Shown piece after piece: positions 23,648 to 35,464 of a DNA stretch of 64,000 nucleotides. The stretch spans positions 20,982,019 through 21,046,018 of the forward strand of contig OY987270.1 in assembly GCA_963920665.1 (NCBI GenBank), in the 5' to 3' direction. Source of the stretch: Straminergon stramineum (taxonomy: Eukaryota > Streptophyta > Bryopsida > Hypnales > Calliergonaceae). The notes under the pieces were generated by a model, which saw nothing but the letters and a program-made list of their open reading frames with translations, searched no databases and was not told the origin of the DNA. A program made the position numbers and the translations under genes. Numbering within the stretch: position 1 is the stretch's first letter; each line of letters opens with the position of its first letter.

Positions 23648-24804
23648 ACCACTACTATTCCTTGGTGCTTCAAGACTAGCATTCTACTAGTAAAGGGTGA
23701 TCCTTGGATTACGCATCTTCTTCTTGTGAAAATTCAATAGTGAGGGGATTTTTAAATTGTATTCACTTACAATGCACTCAAGCAATTCTCCCAAGAAACT
23801 TAAGATGAAACATTGTTTTTTTCCATCTTACAATCCCTCTTGAAATCATGCAAAGGACCCAAATTGTCCGCAACACCCTTATAGAGTATAAAGTAATACA
23901 ACCATTCCCACCATGCACCCAATTTTGACCTCATTTACCAATGAAGAACATTTTGGGAAAAAAAAAATCCACCATTGGTATATGAAGAAGGAATCCATAC
24001 CTTAAGTTAGGTTGTTTGTTTTGTTGTGTTTGTTGCAGTGAGATTTCCTACACCGTGAGTCCTCAATCATGTTCTTGGTACCATCACAAAGCCCTCACCA
24101 AGTAGGGGTGTACAAACTTTGTTTCATGGCATTTCGACCTACAGTGTAAAAGATATTGCATTTCAAAGCTTTCATGAATTCAAAAATTATTACTTCTACT
24201 TTTATCAGTTTGACTGTGACAATGGCACATGGCACACTAATTTAGTTCTTACTGAGGGATGGAAAGGAATGGGTGTCCATCTCACTCTCCCTTGGTGCTA
24301 TGGACGTCCAATTGGTTGGACCAACAATCGAAAAAACTGTGGATTGAAATGGTTGGACTTGAGTCTGCGGTTCTTCCTGAATATCCCTTCCCCCTCCATG
24401 TGGCCAGGCATGAAGATTCAAATAACTCAAACAACCGCTGATCATCAAATCAAAAACAAAAGAATAAGTAGTAAGTTACTAGTAACTTAAGTAACGCCCA
24501 ATTGGTTTGGTTTTATCTGCAGGAACACAGGCAATGAGAAAGAGAGTACGGTAGATGCTTACATTACATATGAATGGCCACCACGTCCCTTATTAACTTT
24601 ACAGAATCTCCCATTCTGAGCAGAAAGCTTCCAGCAAGGATATGAAAATAATGCACAGTACAGTTGGGTTGAAACTCACCCAGTAGGCACAAGAAGTATC
24701 TTAAGCAGTTTCTTTCTTTCCTTCTTTCTTCTTCTGGAAATAAATGGACAAATCATTCCATTGTGAGGGAGAAAACATGTGATAGGCAACCCATTTCTGA
24801 CCAC

Positions 24805-25811
24805 TTAACCCCTCATTGCCCAAGGGGATGAAAAGTGTCCTCACATTGTCTGGCAGTCATATTCAAAGTGTTGTTACCTTTACATCCGATGTCTGAATTC
24901 AATCAAACTTGTTGGAAAAGTTTCACATATTAGTCTAGTTTCATTGGTAAAATTTTCAGATCAATCTAAGTTTTACTGAGTTTTTGAGAGCCCTTCGAAG
25001 TTCACAGGTTCAATTTGAGTTCACCACATTGAATTCTAATGGCTGCAACTTTGGGGGCTTATAACTTTTTCATAAAATGTTTGTTTTCAATAAAATTTGT
25101 TGGGTTTTGTTCCTCTTAAGGTCTAGTTATTGTGGTAAATTTTTCTTTTTCTTTTTGATTGTGGTAAATTTTTCATGTCAAACCAAGTTGTTTTGAATGT
25201 TTGGGAGCAATTCGAAGTTCAAAATGCAGACATTTTTCCATTACAATGAACTTCCGCAGCTTATAACTTCTTCATACATGGTCCGTTTTCAATCATTTTT
25301 ATTGGAAAAGTTTTGCATACTAGTCTAGTTCGTGTGGTTAAAATTTCATATCAATCAAAGAGGTAATGAGTGATTGAGAAGCATTTTAGTAGAGGGAGGT
25401 TTAGCTGTAGATGTGATTTTTTGCTACTTTTTTCAGTGTTTTTTGACATTTCAAAACAATTTTGTTGACATAATGAGTCAATCAAATGATATTTTTTTCA
25501 TGAAGTGTTTGTCTTTGGGTTTTAAATCACTTTGTAGTTAAATTTTTTTCATTTGAGTAGGTTTAGAAATCGAATTTCACCTCCGAATGTGTTTTTAAGA
25601 AAATTTCAGCATCTTTTTTCAAGACTAGAACATTATAATCTTGCAATCTATACAATCAAATGCCCCCAAATTTGTTTCACACCATCTACAACATGTACAC
25701 TACAAGATTGTACGGTTGAGATTTTCATACTTCACTGAAATTTAGACTTATAGCACTTGAAAAGCAAGGATGCTTTTACACACGTTTGGACTTTGGGCAA
25801 TGAGGGGTTAA
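24805..25811. mobile_element. TTAA element 8, piggyBac-like, 1,007 bp
   Basis: It begins TTAA-CCCCTCATTGCCCAA and ends TTGGGCAATGAGGGG-TTAA, a perfect 15-bp inverted terminus. Copy B keeps the empty site: CTCACCAC, one TTAA at 31,979-31,982, then GCAGTTACA, against the same flanks in A. The interior carries three degraded repeats of roughly 195 bp around 24,907, 25,097 and 25,298 (shared TTGGAAAAGTTT and TAGTCTAGTT). No transposase frame. Confidence 0.88.
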
Positions 25812-26149
25812 ATAGTTACATGTGTGCAAGGCATGTTTCTTCAATGGGGAAATTTTTCAGTGTGCAAAAATAGAGTTCAAAAGGTTTCCAAGTATTTTTG
25901 AGATTTTTATTTCTCAAAACATAAAATTACTATGAATTTTGGAGCGGAAAATTTCATTCCTCTAGCTCTGGTCAAGTAGACCTACCTCTTTTTGACCAAG
26001 AGCTAGTTGCAAATCCACCAAGGGTTGGCTACAATATTGAGAGTCTTGTAGAACAATCACAATGTGCCACAATAGCACCAGGAATTGTGCCATGATTCAT
26101 CATTGTTCATCTCCTCATGGGTGTAAAGAGAGTGGCCTACATTGCCAAA

Positions 26150-26184
26150 GGGGGGGGGGGGGGGGGGCGGGGGGCGGGGGGGGG
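26150..26184. repeat. G homopolymer tract
   Basis: Thirty-five bases of G interrupted only by two C. Copy B has a shorter G-rich stretch (GGGGGGTGGGGGGTGGGGGT-like) at about 32,329-32,350. Length may be unreliable owing to sequencing. Confidence 0.9.
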
Positions 26185-26991
26185 ATTAGGAATGGGTTGC
26201 CTTCCATACATTGAATCAAGGACAAAGCCCCAACGGAAGAAAGCTAATTAAACACTTTATGGTTTTCCTTTCTTTGAAGACATTTACAAAGAAAATTAAG
26301 CAACAACATGTTTCTATTGCATACCTATGCTCTAGATATTTGGGGTTGATGAAGTTTACTACTTGAGGGTTAAGTGGCTCCACACAACCAACAACTATCT
26401 CCCCCCCCCTCCCTTTGTCCCATGCAACAAGTTTTATATAACATTCTCAAATGCCTTACTTTTCTCTCTTTGGCTACTCTAAGTGGTTTGAAAAATATCC
26501 TTTCTCAAAATTCTTAATTAAATAGAATAGAGACACTTTCTTCTTAATAGTAATTGAGCAATGATATCTAAGTTTGCAATGCTAGAATTTTTGTTGCCTT
26601 TTAAAAGATGAAAATAAAATGGAAGAAAAAATGAGAGTTTCTTTTCTAAATAGTTTGACCAATTTTGTAACAAAGGTGAAAGGGAGCTCAATCACAATTA
26701 AATCCCCTACACTTTGACAAATGTATTGAACTATCATTGCTTGTCTTAAAAGACAAGGTAATGAAATTTTAATGAGTTGAAATTTTTTGTTGAAGTGATT
26801 TTCATTCTTTCAATTTGAATAAGGCTTGATAGATTTTTAGGAGATTATGATGGGCTAAAAACTCACAACCATAGATTTTGTCTACTGAATTGATCTTGTA
26901 GTTGAATATATCGAATCTCATAATAAATACATATGGCTCAGCTATAGTCTCTCTTTGGGTTATACCAAGACCATACAAAGCGCCATTACAT

Positions 26992-27222
26992 TTAACCCTA
27001 GAAGGGCCTGAAAGCCCTTTGCGGCCATGTAGTATATTATGTATTTGGTGGTATTTGATTAGGAAAACACTGACCAAATACTTTTCACGACAAAGTAAAC
27101 TAATGATCATGATAATACATAAATAAAAATGTATCATAACTCATCTATTAAACCACAATTGAAGAATTACAAAGCAAAATACAGGTTGTATAGAGGGACC
27201 CCAAGGGCCTTTCAAGGGTTAA
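26992..27222. mobile_element. TTAA element 9, 231 bp
   Basis: It begins TTAACCCTAGAAGGGCC and ends GGCCTTTCAAGGG-TTAA; inverted termini agree at 11 of 13 positions. Flanks GCGCCATTACAT and GTTAGACCAACCCATTTC equal those of the unrelated element at 14,297-15,788, so the same target position is occupied by different elements in two R copies. Confidence 0.72.
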
Positions 27223-28768
27223 GTTAGACCAACCCATTTCCACCAACTACCTAATTTTCGTCATCCTACTTTTGGCCCCAATCCTGCCCCCCAAATAATC
27301 CAAATTGGTCCATTTGTTGATAAGATCGTTGCATTATTGCTAACAACGGATAACGTGTCAATACTTTATTGGTGAATACTTAAGTGCTAGTAGATAGATA
27401 AAAAGGCGATTATGAGATGTTTATAAGATGTTTATGACTAAATTTCATGAGTGGTTTTGTAACATAATTCAAGGCAAGCCACCTCAGAAATTCACAAAAA
27501 TCACAATTTCAATTGGAAAACTATAATTCCACGTGGATTTGATTTGTGAAACAAGCACACACGTTTGAAAAATATGTGCCCCTCTTGGAATTGGACCCCA
27601 AGATATTCAGATTGCTAATCAGGATGGGATTAGGCTTGCCTACCTTACTAATTTATTTTTTTGTCTTGGGCTCTTGCTTTGCATAGTCACCTCTAAAGAA
27701 GTGGGGTATCTTCCACTGAAATGCTTATGGTCCTTGGTCTGATCCTGGTACACTTTAAAACAGCCCAATGCTTGGTGGAGAGGAGGGTTCTTCCATTTCC
27801 AAATGCTTTTTTTCTTTCGTTTCCGTTCCCATAAGAACCGTTGATCCTTCCAATTCCAAATATCATCATCCCGGCGAGCATTTGCCCAAGGGAACCATCT
27901 CATCTCATCTGTTGTAAGTTATGTTAAAATAGAACATTCAAAAACCACTCAAAGGAAACAATAAAACAAGCTATAGAGTTCTAACATGCAACATGCACGG
28001 TCCCCCATAACTGAAGGACAAATGAAGGACTGACTTGTCCCCACCCACTTTGCCACCCATAAAATCCAGCCGGGGTGAACCGACCCCAAGCTCGTCCTTG
28101 GGGTTCATCCCAGGGGAAAACACAAGACCTTTTCATTTGCCACACATGATAATATTTGGGAATTCTGAATTCATATTTGCAATCAAAGGCCCTCAATTAA
28201 GGAGTAGTGGTGCATAAAATAGAATAATTAAATACAAAATAGGGATCTATTTTTTAACATTCACCCCTAAAGCAAAAGATTTTGGAGTTCGAGAGGACAA
28301 GTGGGGGGGTCAATTCACCTGGCTGTAAAATCCCAAAGCCCTATCAACAACCAAGGTGAACTGACCCCTTGCTTGTTCTTTGTTTTACCCCTTGGGAAAA
28401 AAATACCAAACCTTGGTTTTTATTTGCCATGCATGATCAAACTTGGAAATTTTGAATTCATATTTGCAACCAAAGGCCCCTAATTAGCTAAGAATGGTGC
28501 AGAGAAAAGATTAATTAAGCACAGAATAGAGGGTGTTTCTTTCTAACATGCATCCTTGGGGAAAAAGTCGGGGACTTTGTTTGGAAGCACAAGCAAATGA
28601 AAATCATGTGTTCCACCAAATTCTAAACAACCAAAAAGCAAGAAATGCCGAAAATGGCTCATTATAGTAATCTTGAAAGGACGGGCCCATGAACAAAAAT
28701 TCAATTCAGGTCTCTCATCCTTAAATTTGTTTGTTGCCATTTCGCAACTAGATGAATGAAATTTTACT

Positions 28769-28917
28769 TTAACCCTTAAAAGACGCAGACCCCATGACCA
28801 AGGTAGTCATCAAAATTGCTCCAATTATTGGTCCAATAGGTGCATTCTATTTTTCTACAATCAACAATGAAGTCATCCACCAGACACAAAATGTCCATGT
28901 TGACGTTTAAGGGTTAA
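28769..28917. mobile_element. TTAA element 10, 149 bp
   Basis: It begins TTAACCCTTAAAAGACGC and ends GACGTTTAAGGG-TTAA. The right end resembles those of the elements at 12.6-13.2 kb (CATC.ACCAGACA.AAAATG). Copy A at the same place (23,091-23,125) has no TTAA insert but instead a short 11-bp inverted pair, TTTGAATGGCA and TGCCATTCAAA. Confidence 0.72.
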
Positions 28918-29335
28918 ATTTATTCTTAAATGGAATCGCATGTCTTATGTGATTCATAAAAATTTCCATTTTATTTATTTTTGGTAAAAATTTGAAATGA
29001 TTGTTAATTCTTCAAAGAAAAAGTGAAAAAAATTCATATCAAATGCAAAATATGCTCAAAAGATTTGGAATTCTACCTTAGGCATATACTATAGTGCATA
29101 ACATCATAGTATAAATTGAAGTTAATGTATCATTCTAAAATTATAAAATCATCAAACCATGACTTATAGGTCCAAAGTTGAAATTGCAATGAAATATTGA
29201 ATTTTTAGAATTTTTCAATTGGAGTAGAAACTATACTTGATAAAATTCATTTCATTAGTTGAGCAAAGTTTCCAAGAATATCATTATTATGGCTAAAATT
29301 CACATCAAGAATATAGAACAAGAAGTGGCCAAAAT

Positions 29336-30615
29336 TGTCACGCCCCTTAGTGACACTTACCACCTTAAATCCACCTTCCAATGCTTTCCAAGCACTTAAC
29401 ACTTTAATGGCACCAAGGGTCACGCTCCCCTAACACTGCACATGCCACGCACATCCAATGTTAGTCTCCCATTCCAACTCTTTGTGCTAAGTCCCAACTC
29501 TTTGTGCTAAGTCCCAGTCACCGGGACTACTAGCATGCACACACACCCATCATGACATTAGGGCATGTTACTTGGTAACATGGGGCGGAACTTCCATTTT
29601 ATTGTGTAAGGACCCATGGTGGCACTACTCACCATGGTCCTAACTGCCCTTGAGTGTCACCCCAACTCCATACTAGGCTCATTGTGTATTTGCTACTTTC
29701 CACTTCGTCACTAACCGGGACTCACCATTCGGGACACCTCAACACAGCCTAGCAAGGAGTGGGACTCCACCCAACCGGTGCAACGGGACACCTACAAGTG
29801 TCCCATGGTGCCTAGGAGTGGTGGTGACCCCACACCACCAACCTTGAGTCACCAGGACTCACCAAGGCTTCAAGAAGGAGGGAGGAGGGAGACCAACCCC
29901 TCCTATAGTACTCTCTGTGGGATTCAGCAGCCCCCCCCCTTTATATGTCAAAGGGAACTCTCAAAACCACTTTGGTTTTGGAAGACCACCTCATTTCTCC
30001 CGATTCGCCCTAGTTTGGGACTCCCGAACTTCCACCCGGCATAACTTTGCGGTTCGGGATCCAAATCTCACATGCGAGCCCATTTTCGAAATCTACTCGA
30101 CGAGTAGATGCCGATGGACTACTCACTTTCCCCATTTGGACAAGTCCTCACAAAGAGAGGCGTCACGCCTTCACCATGGCACTTCTCTTGGCCATAACTT
30201 GAGGCTCCTACCTTAGAACCTCGTAATTCTTGTCAATCTGGCATCCTTGTGTTCTTATCTTTCCAAGGATATGCTACATGACATATTTCATAGAGGGATT
30301 CCTCATGAACCCCTCCCTCCTAGCCCTTAAGTGTCCTGGTGCCACCGGGACACCCCTACCTTGAACGCCCATAATTTTTGACTCACAAGTCCAAATCACG
30401 CGTTCTTTGGACTGCTAGAAGCCTCTCCTCGAGACCTTTTCAAGCATGTATCACACGCCCCCAAATTTGTCTGGATCAGAGCGTTAACACGCTCTGATCG
30501 CTCGGGACTCCTAGTCCCCCTCACCTCATCTCTTGCAAGGCTTGGGGAGTCACCCCCAATGTCCCCCTTGCTCACCAGGGTGGCATGGGCATGCCTTGTG
30601 ATGAGGGTCATGACA
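29336..30615. mobile_element. Solo LTR, 1,280 bp, TSD AAAAT
   Basis: It starts TGTCACGCCCCTTAGTGACA and ends GGTCATGACA, so it has TG...CA termini within 5-bp inverted ends TGTCA/TGACA. It is flanked by AAAAT at 29,331-29,335 and 30,616-30,620. Copy A has the unoccupied target (GTGGCTAATATACATTAC at 23,524-23,541). It is markedly GC-richer than its surroundings. Similar TGTCACGCCC starts are common in plant Ty3/gypsy LTRs. No internal element region is adjacent, so it probably arose by recombination between two LTRs. Confidence 0.9.
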
Positions 30616-30674
30616 AAAATACACTATAAGCACTATCAAAAAAGAGGGATCTAAGTTCTAAGGAATTCTACCAA

Positions 30675-30732
30675 AGCATAGTGCCTGAGGCCCATGTTGG
30701 TATCAACTTAGTGCCAATGTATGCACTATGCT
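30675..30732. repeat. Conserved palindrome in R copy B
   Basis: Counterpart of 23,586-23,647, with arms AGCATAGTGC and GCACTATGCT. The central palindrome has one change (TTGGTATCAA). Confidence 0.65.
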
Positions 30733-33552
30733 CTGCCACCGCTATTCCTTGGTGCTTCAAATCTAGCATTCTGTGAGTAAATGGTGATCCTTCAATTACG
30801 TATCTTTTTCTTGTGAAAATTCAATAGTGAGGGGATTTTTAAATGATATTCACTTTAAATGCACTCAAGCAACTCCCCCAAGAAACTTGGGATGAGACAT
30901 TGTTTTTTTCCATCCTACAATCCCTCATGAAATCCTCCAAAGGACCCAAATTATCTACAACACCCTTATAGAGTTAAAGTAGACACAACCATTCCCACTA
31001 TGCACCCAATTTTGACCTCATGTACCAATGGAGTACATTTTGGAAAAAATAGACCATTAGAACATGAAGAAGGAATCCATACCTTAAGTTAGGTTGTTTG
31101 TTCATTTTGATTTGTATTGTTGTGTTTGTTACGGTGAGATCTCCTAGACTGTGCATCCCCTAATCACATTCTTGGTACCATTGGAAAGCCCTCAACAAGG
31201 AGGGATGCATAGACTTTTTTTCATGGCATTTGGACCTACAGTGTGAAAGATATTGCATTTCGAAGCTTTCATGAATTCAAAAATTCAAAAATTATTACTT
31301 CTACTTTTATCAGTTTGACTGTGACAACAGCACATGGCACACTAATTTAGTTCTTACTGAGGGATGGAAAGGAATGGGTGTCCGTCTCACTCTAGCCTTG
31401 GTGCAATGGACGTCCACTTGGTTGGACCAACAATGGAAAAAACCGTGGATTGAAACGGTCAGACTGGAGTCTTCTGTTCTTCCTGAATATCCCTTCCCCC
31501 TCCATGTGGCCAGAAATGAAGATTCAAGTAATCCAAACAACTGATCATCAAATAAAAACAAAAAAGGCCGTATGTTTCAAAAAAATAAAAAATAAAAAAC
31601 TAAAAACAAAAGAATAAGTAGTAAGTTACTAGTAACTTAAGTAATGCCCAATTGGTTCGATTTTATCTGCAGGATCACATTGAGAAAGAGAGTACGGTAG
31701 ATGCTTATTATATTATGAATGGCCACCGCGTCCCTTAAGTAAAATACTTACTTTACAGAATCTCCCATTCTGAGCACAGCAAGGATAAGAAAAATAATGC
31801 ACAGTACAGTTGGGTTGAAACTCACCCAGTGGGCACAAGAAGTATCTTAAGCAGTTTCTTTTCTTTCTTTCCTTATTTCTTAATTTCTTTCTTTCCTTAT
31901 TTCTTGCTCTGGAAATAAATGGACGAATCATTCCATTGGGAGGGAGAAAACATTGGGAGGCAACCCATTTCTCACCACTTAAGCAGTTACACATATCGAT
32001 TTGCAAGGCACGTTTCTTCAATGGGGGAAATTTTTCAGTGTGCTGAAATAGAGTCCAGAAGGTTTTCAAGTATTTTCTAGATTTTTATTTCTCAGAACAT
32101 AATTACTATGAATTTTCAAGTGGAGGATTTCATTCCTCCCACTCTGGTTAAATAGACCTACCTCTTTCCGACCAAGAGTTGGTTGCAAATTCCACCAAGG
32201 GGTGGCTACAATATTGAGAGTGTTGTAGAACAATCACAATGTGCCACAACTGTACTAGGAACTCTGCCGTAATTTAATTACTGTTCATCTCCTCTTGGGT
32301 GGAAAGAGAGCAACCTACATTGCAAGAAGGGGGGTGGGGGGTGGGGGTTGATCAGGAATGGGGTGCTTCTCTAATACATTGAATCAAGGGCAAAGCCTTG
32401 GCGGAGGAAAGAGAATAACACACTTTATGATTTTCCTTTCTTTGAAGACATTTACAATGACAATCAAGCAACAACAAGTTTTGTTTTGTACCTTTGCTCT
32501 AGATATTGGGGGTTGATAAAATTTACTATTTGATCATGTTATGTCTTTGCACAATAACAACTAATAACCAACCAAACCCTTGTGTCCCATGATGGAACAA
32601 GTTTATATAACATTCTCAAATACCTTACTTTAATTTTTCTCTTTGGCAACTCTAAGTTTTGAAAAATATTCTTTCCCAAAATTCTTCATTAAGTAGAATA
32701 GAGACACTTGCATTGCAATTGTAGTAGAGCAATTATGTCTTAGTTTGCAATGCTAGAATTTTTGTTACGTTTTGGAAGATGAAAATCAAAAGGAAGAAGA
32801 AATGAGAGTTGGATTTCTAAAAAGCGTGACCAATTTTGTAACAGAGGTGAAAGGAAGAGTCCAATGGAAATTATCCATGTATTAAAGAAATAAGAAGGAA
32901 GAGTCACAATCCCCTAAAATTTGATAGGTATACTAAATTTATCATTGCTTATCAAAGACAAGGTAATGGAATTTTGATGACTTCAAAGATTTTGTTGAAG
33001 TGATTTTCATACTTTAAAAAATTGTTAAGTAGAAGTAGGTACAAGATAGAGAACAAAACTAAATCATTAATAGCTCTAATACATGGAATTAGAACACACT
33101 AATCCCAATGGTGAGATTGGGAAGTTCACCTTGTAGGACTTTTTGTTTGAAAAAAATGTAAAAATTGAGCTAAAAAATGAATCATGTTTGTTATTTTTTC
33201 AAGGAAATGCTTGGATTGTCCACAAAACAAGATGCTCCATAACTTTCACATCATGAATTCAAATGGAACAAATCAAAACTTTCTATACAAAAAAAATACA
33301 ATCTATTAAAAACAAAATTTTAAATTTCTTTTAGTTCAAGCTTGTATGGATGTCTTTTGTTGTCTACCAAGTTGAAATTTTGGGCTCATTGTAGTATAAA
33401 CTTTGCTTCAAAGTACTCATTGAAATGAAAGTTATATTTGTAAAAAGTTCATAATTTTCTCTATCTTAAAGTAAAGTTTAAAAGAAAATTGCCAAAAATT
33501 TCTCTCATAGGAACTTGTCTAGAATCCATTTTTTCCAATGGCACTTTAGAGA

Positions 33553-34400
33553 ATAACTCCTAAAGTCTCAAATAATGTTTTTTTGGCAACATAGATATTT
33601 TGTGCAATTCTCTACAAACGGGTTTTTCATTTTTTTCCTTTGAAATTTTCACACAACATGTGATCAAGGAGTAGCTTTAAGGCACAACAATTTTTATAAC
33701 TTTTGACTACATGATTAAAAAGTCATTGCATAATATGTTTCTTTTTTCCAACTAAATATTAGTTATGAATCATTTCATTTTCATTAATGAGATGAAAGTT
33801 ATGAGAAGTTTTGGTTTGTAGGTAGTTATGGATTCTCTATTCTAAAATAAACTTTGAAGTCCTTTATTTAACTCAATTTTTAATATTTAAAAAAAAAATC
33901 ATAGGATGTAGATTTTTATTACAACATCACAACCATAGGGATTGGCATTTTTCAATTCCATAACAAAATTCTTGACAACTTAGTATTTTGAATCATTATC
34001 TACTTCTTTCTACTTACTATTTTTTCCCTATATATTGTACAATTTCAAATGATCTGAAAAATTTCAAGCATGTAGCCAACTTGCCTTTGAAGAATGAATC
34101 CAAAGAAGTGCCACCATTTTGGATATTTTTTCATACAAATGTAACCTGGAGAAGAATAGCTACCTAGTTCTTAGCTCAACCAAAAAATGGATTTTTGTCG
34201 AATCAAATGCTAATATCTTGCAATCTCCATTGAAGAAATTTCTGAATTTTTTTCCACATCTTCACAAACTAGTATACTACAAGATCCTATGGTTACATTT
34301 GTCCCAAAATGTTTATTTTCTAAATTTTGGTACTTATATTAAAAATGGCAATTTTGGAGCATTTTTGGTGAAAACATAGTCAAAAACCTTGAGGTGTTAA
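33553..34400 (-). mobile_element. TTAA element 11, reversed relative of element 1
   Basis: Its reverse complement aligns with 3,893-4,804: here the right end CCTTGAGGTGTTAA corresponds to TTAACCCCTCAAG there, and interior phrases CCATAGGATCTT-like, CATGTAGCCAACTTG and AATGATTCAAAATA-like recur. The left terminus is worn (AATAACTCCTAAAG). It abuts the right end of another family member at 33,552, so two members lie end to end. Confidence 0.65.
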
Positions 34401-34740
34401 ACACCTTTTTGATCAATGAAGAATTCTTCAATGAGTTTGTTTTTCTAGGGTTTAGGATTTTCCACCAAGCAAGAATTCTTTCAACGAACTTGAGAAATGC
34501 TATGATATTCATGATCAAGTGTAACTTCCCTTAATGACTTACCTCAATATAATTGATTCATACTTTTGCATATTGTAGCTGTAGGGTAGGTTCAACAAGT
34601 TTAAAAAAAATAGATTGTAATATTTTTGGGGATTATATTTTCAAAAGCCAATAGTTTGTAAGGAAAAGAAAAGAATATTCAGATTTCTTATTTGTTTTTT
34701 CATTTCTAGTATTTTCTGAATTTTTTTTTTGGAAATAATA

Positions 34741-35464
34741 AATGTTTGTCATAGATGTGCCGACCTCCCCTTCACTTATAATAGTGACCTACTTGCCACA
34801 ATTGAACAATTGAAATCTCTACAAATTCATTTTGTGTGCCCACTTCTAATCCACTCCTAATTATATATTGTAGGCAAAGAGCACTATGCAATGTTTTTTT
34901 TTTGGTTTTTAGACAAATGGTTATGTGGCCTTTCTTTCAAGAAGGTTCTGTATTTCCTAGCTCCTTCATTTTTAGGGATTTGAATTGCATGAGGCCAGTT
35001 ATGAGTAAACAATTTTGAATATATAATTTTTGTATGCAATATTTGTATGTTTTTGGCTGTGCATGATGGATAAAATGAGGTTTTGGAAACATTGTGGCAA
35101 CAATGTGCAAGGCCATGATGATAGTCTAGCATTTTTTAAACATCTATCCCCTTTTTTTCTACAAGCTTGAAGTTGTCCATTTTTTTTTGAGACAATTGGG
35201 CATTTAATTTAATTGACTAAAACCAACAACATTGGCCCTATGTAACACTCTTGACTCTTGCATAGAGTATTATTCATCTTCTAGAAGAATCTTCATTGTG
35301 CATTGTAAATTGAGATACATTATTTTACCCACAAAGATTCAATTTGGATTCTTCACCAATCTCTACTCCACCATCTCCATCTCCATCAGCATCGTCCTTA
35401 TTGCACCTTCATATGATTGCGTCCCAAAGATGGTCTTCCAACTAGGTCAAAGAATGTTTTTGTG
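34741..35464. other. AT-rich, no gene recognised
   Basis: Repeat-like AT-rich sequence up to a sharp compositional boundary near 35,465, after which GC content rises. Confidence 0.5.

Larger units (their letters stand above)
22270..27970 (+). repeat. R repeat, copy A
   Basis: Aligns over most of its length with copy B at 27,971-33,016. Matching points include GAGTTCTAACATGCA at about 22,281 and 27,977, and CACCACTATTCC-type sequence near 23,650 and 30,740. Differences are discrete insertions: a 1,007 bp TTAA element in A only (24,805-25,811), a 149 bp TTAA element in B only (28,769-28,917) and a solo LTR in B only (29,336-30,615). The end of A (27,220-27,970) also matches 15,785-17,430. A and B lie head to tail. 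Confidence 0.8.
27971..34740 (+). repeat. R repeat, copy B
   Basis: Matches copy A from its first bases to about 33,016, then passes into sequence like the right half of the 0.9 kb TTAA element (33,017-33,552), a reversed TTAA element (33,553-34,400), and finally R sequence like copy 1 at 7,438-7,780. It lacks the 1,007 bp element of copy A and the 912 bp element of copy 1, and so supplies their empty sites. Confidence 0.8.

Noticed and set aside
24119..24490. 123-codon frame in R copy A as a possible gene
   Set aside because: The homologous segment in copy B (31,222-31,560) has an insertion and stops in this frame, so the protein is not conserved.
26150..26184. G-run as a functional G-quadruplex or regulatory site
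   Set aside because: It lies in transposon-derived DNA and its length is prone to sequencing error; copy B has a different, shorter G-rich run.
3893..34400. Assigning the TTAA elements to PIF/Harbinger with a 3-bp TTA or TAA duplication
   Set aside because: A 3-bp model leaves element ends asymmetric by one base, while a 4-bp TTAA model gives symmetric CCC...GGG ends and matches the single TTAA at empty sites. Kept as the main alternative.
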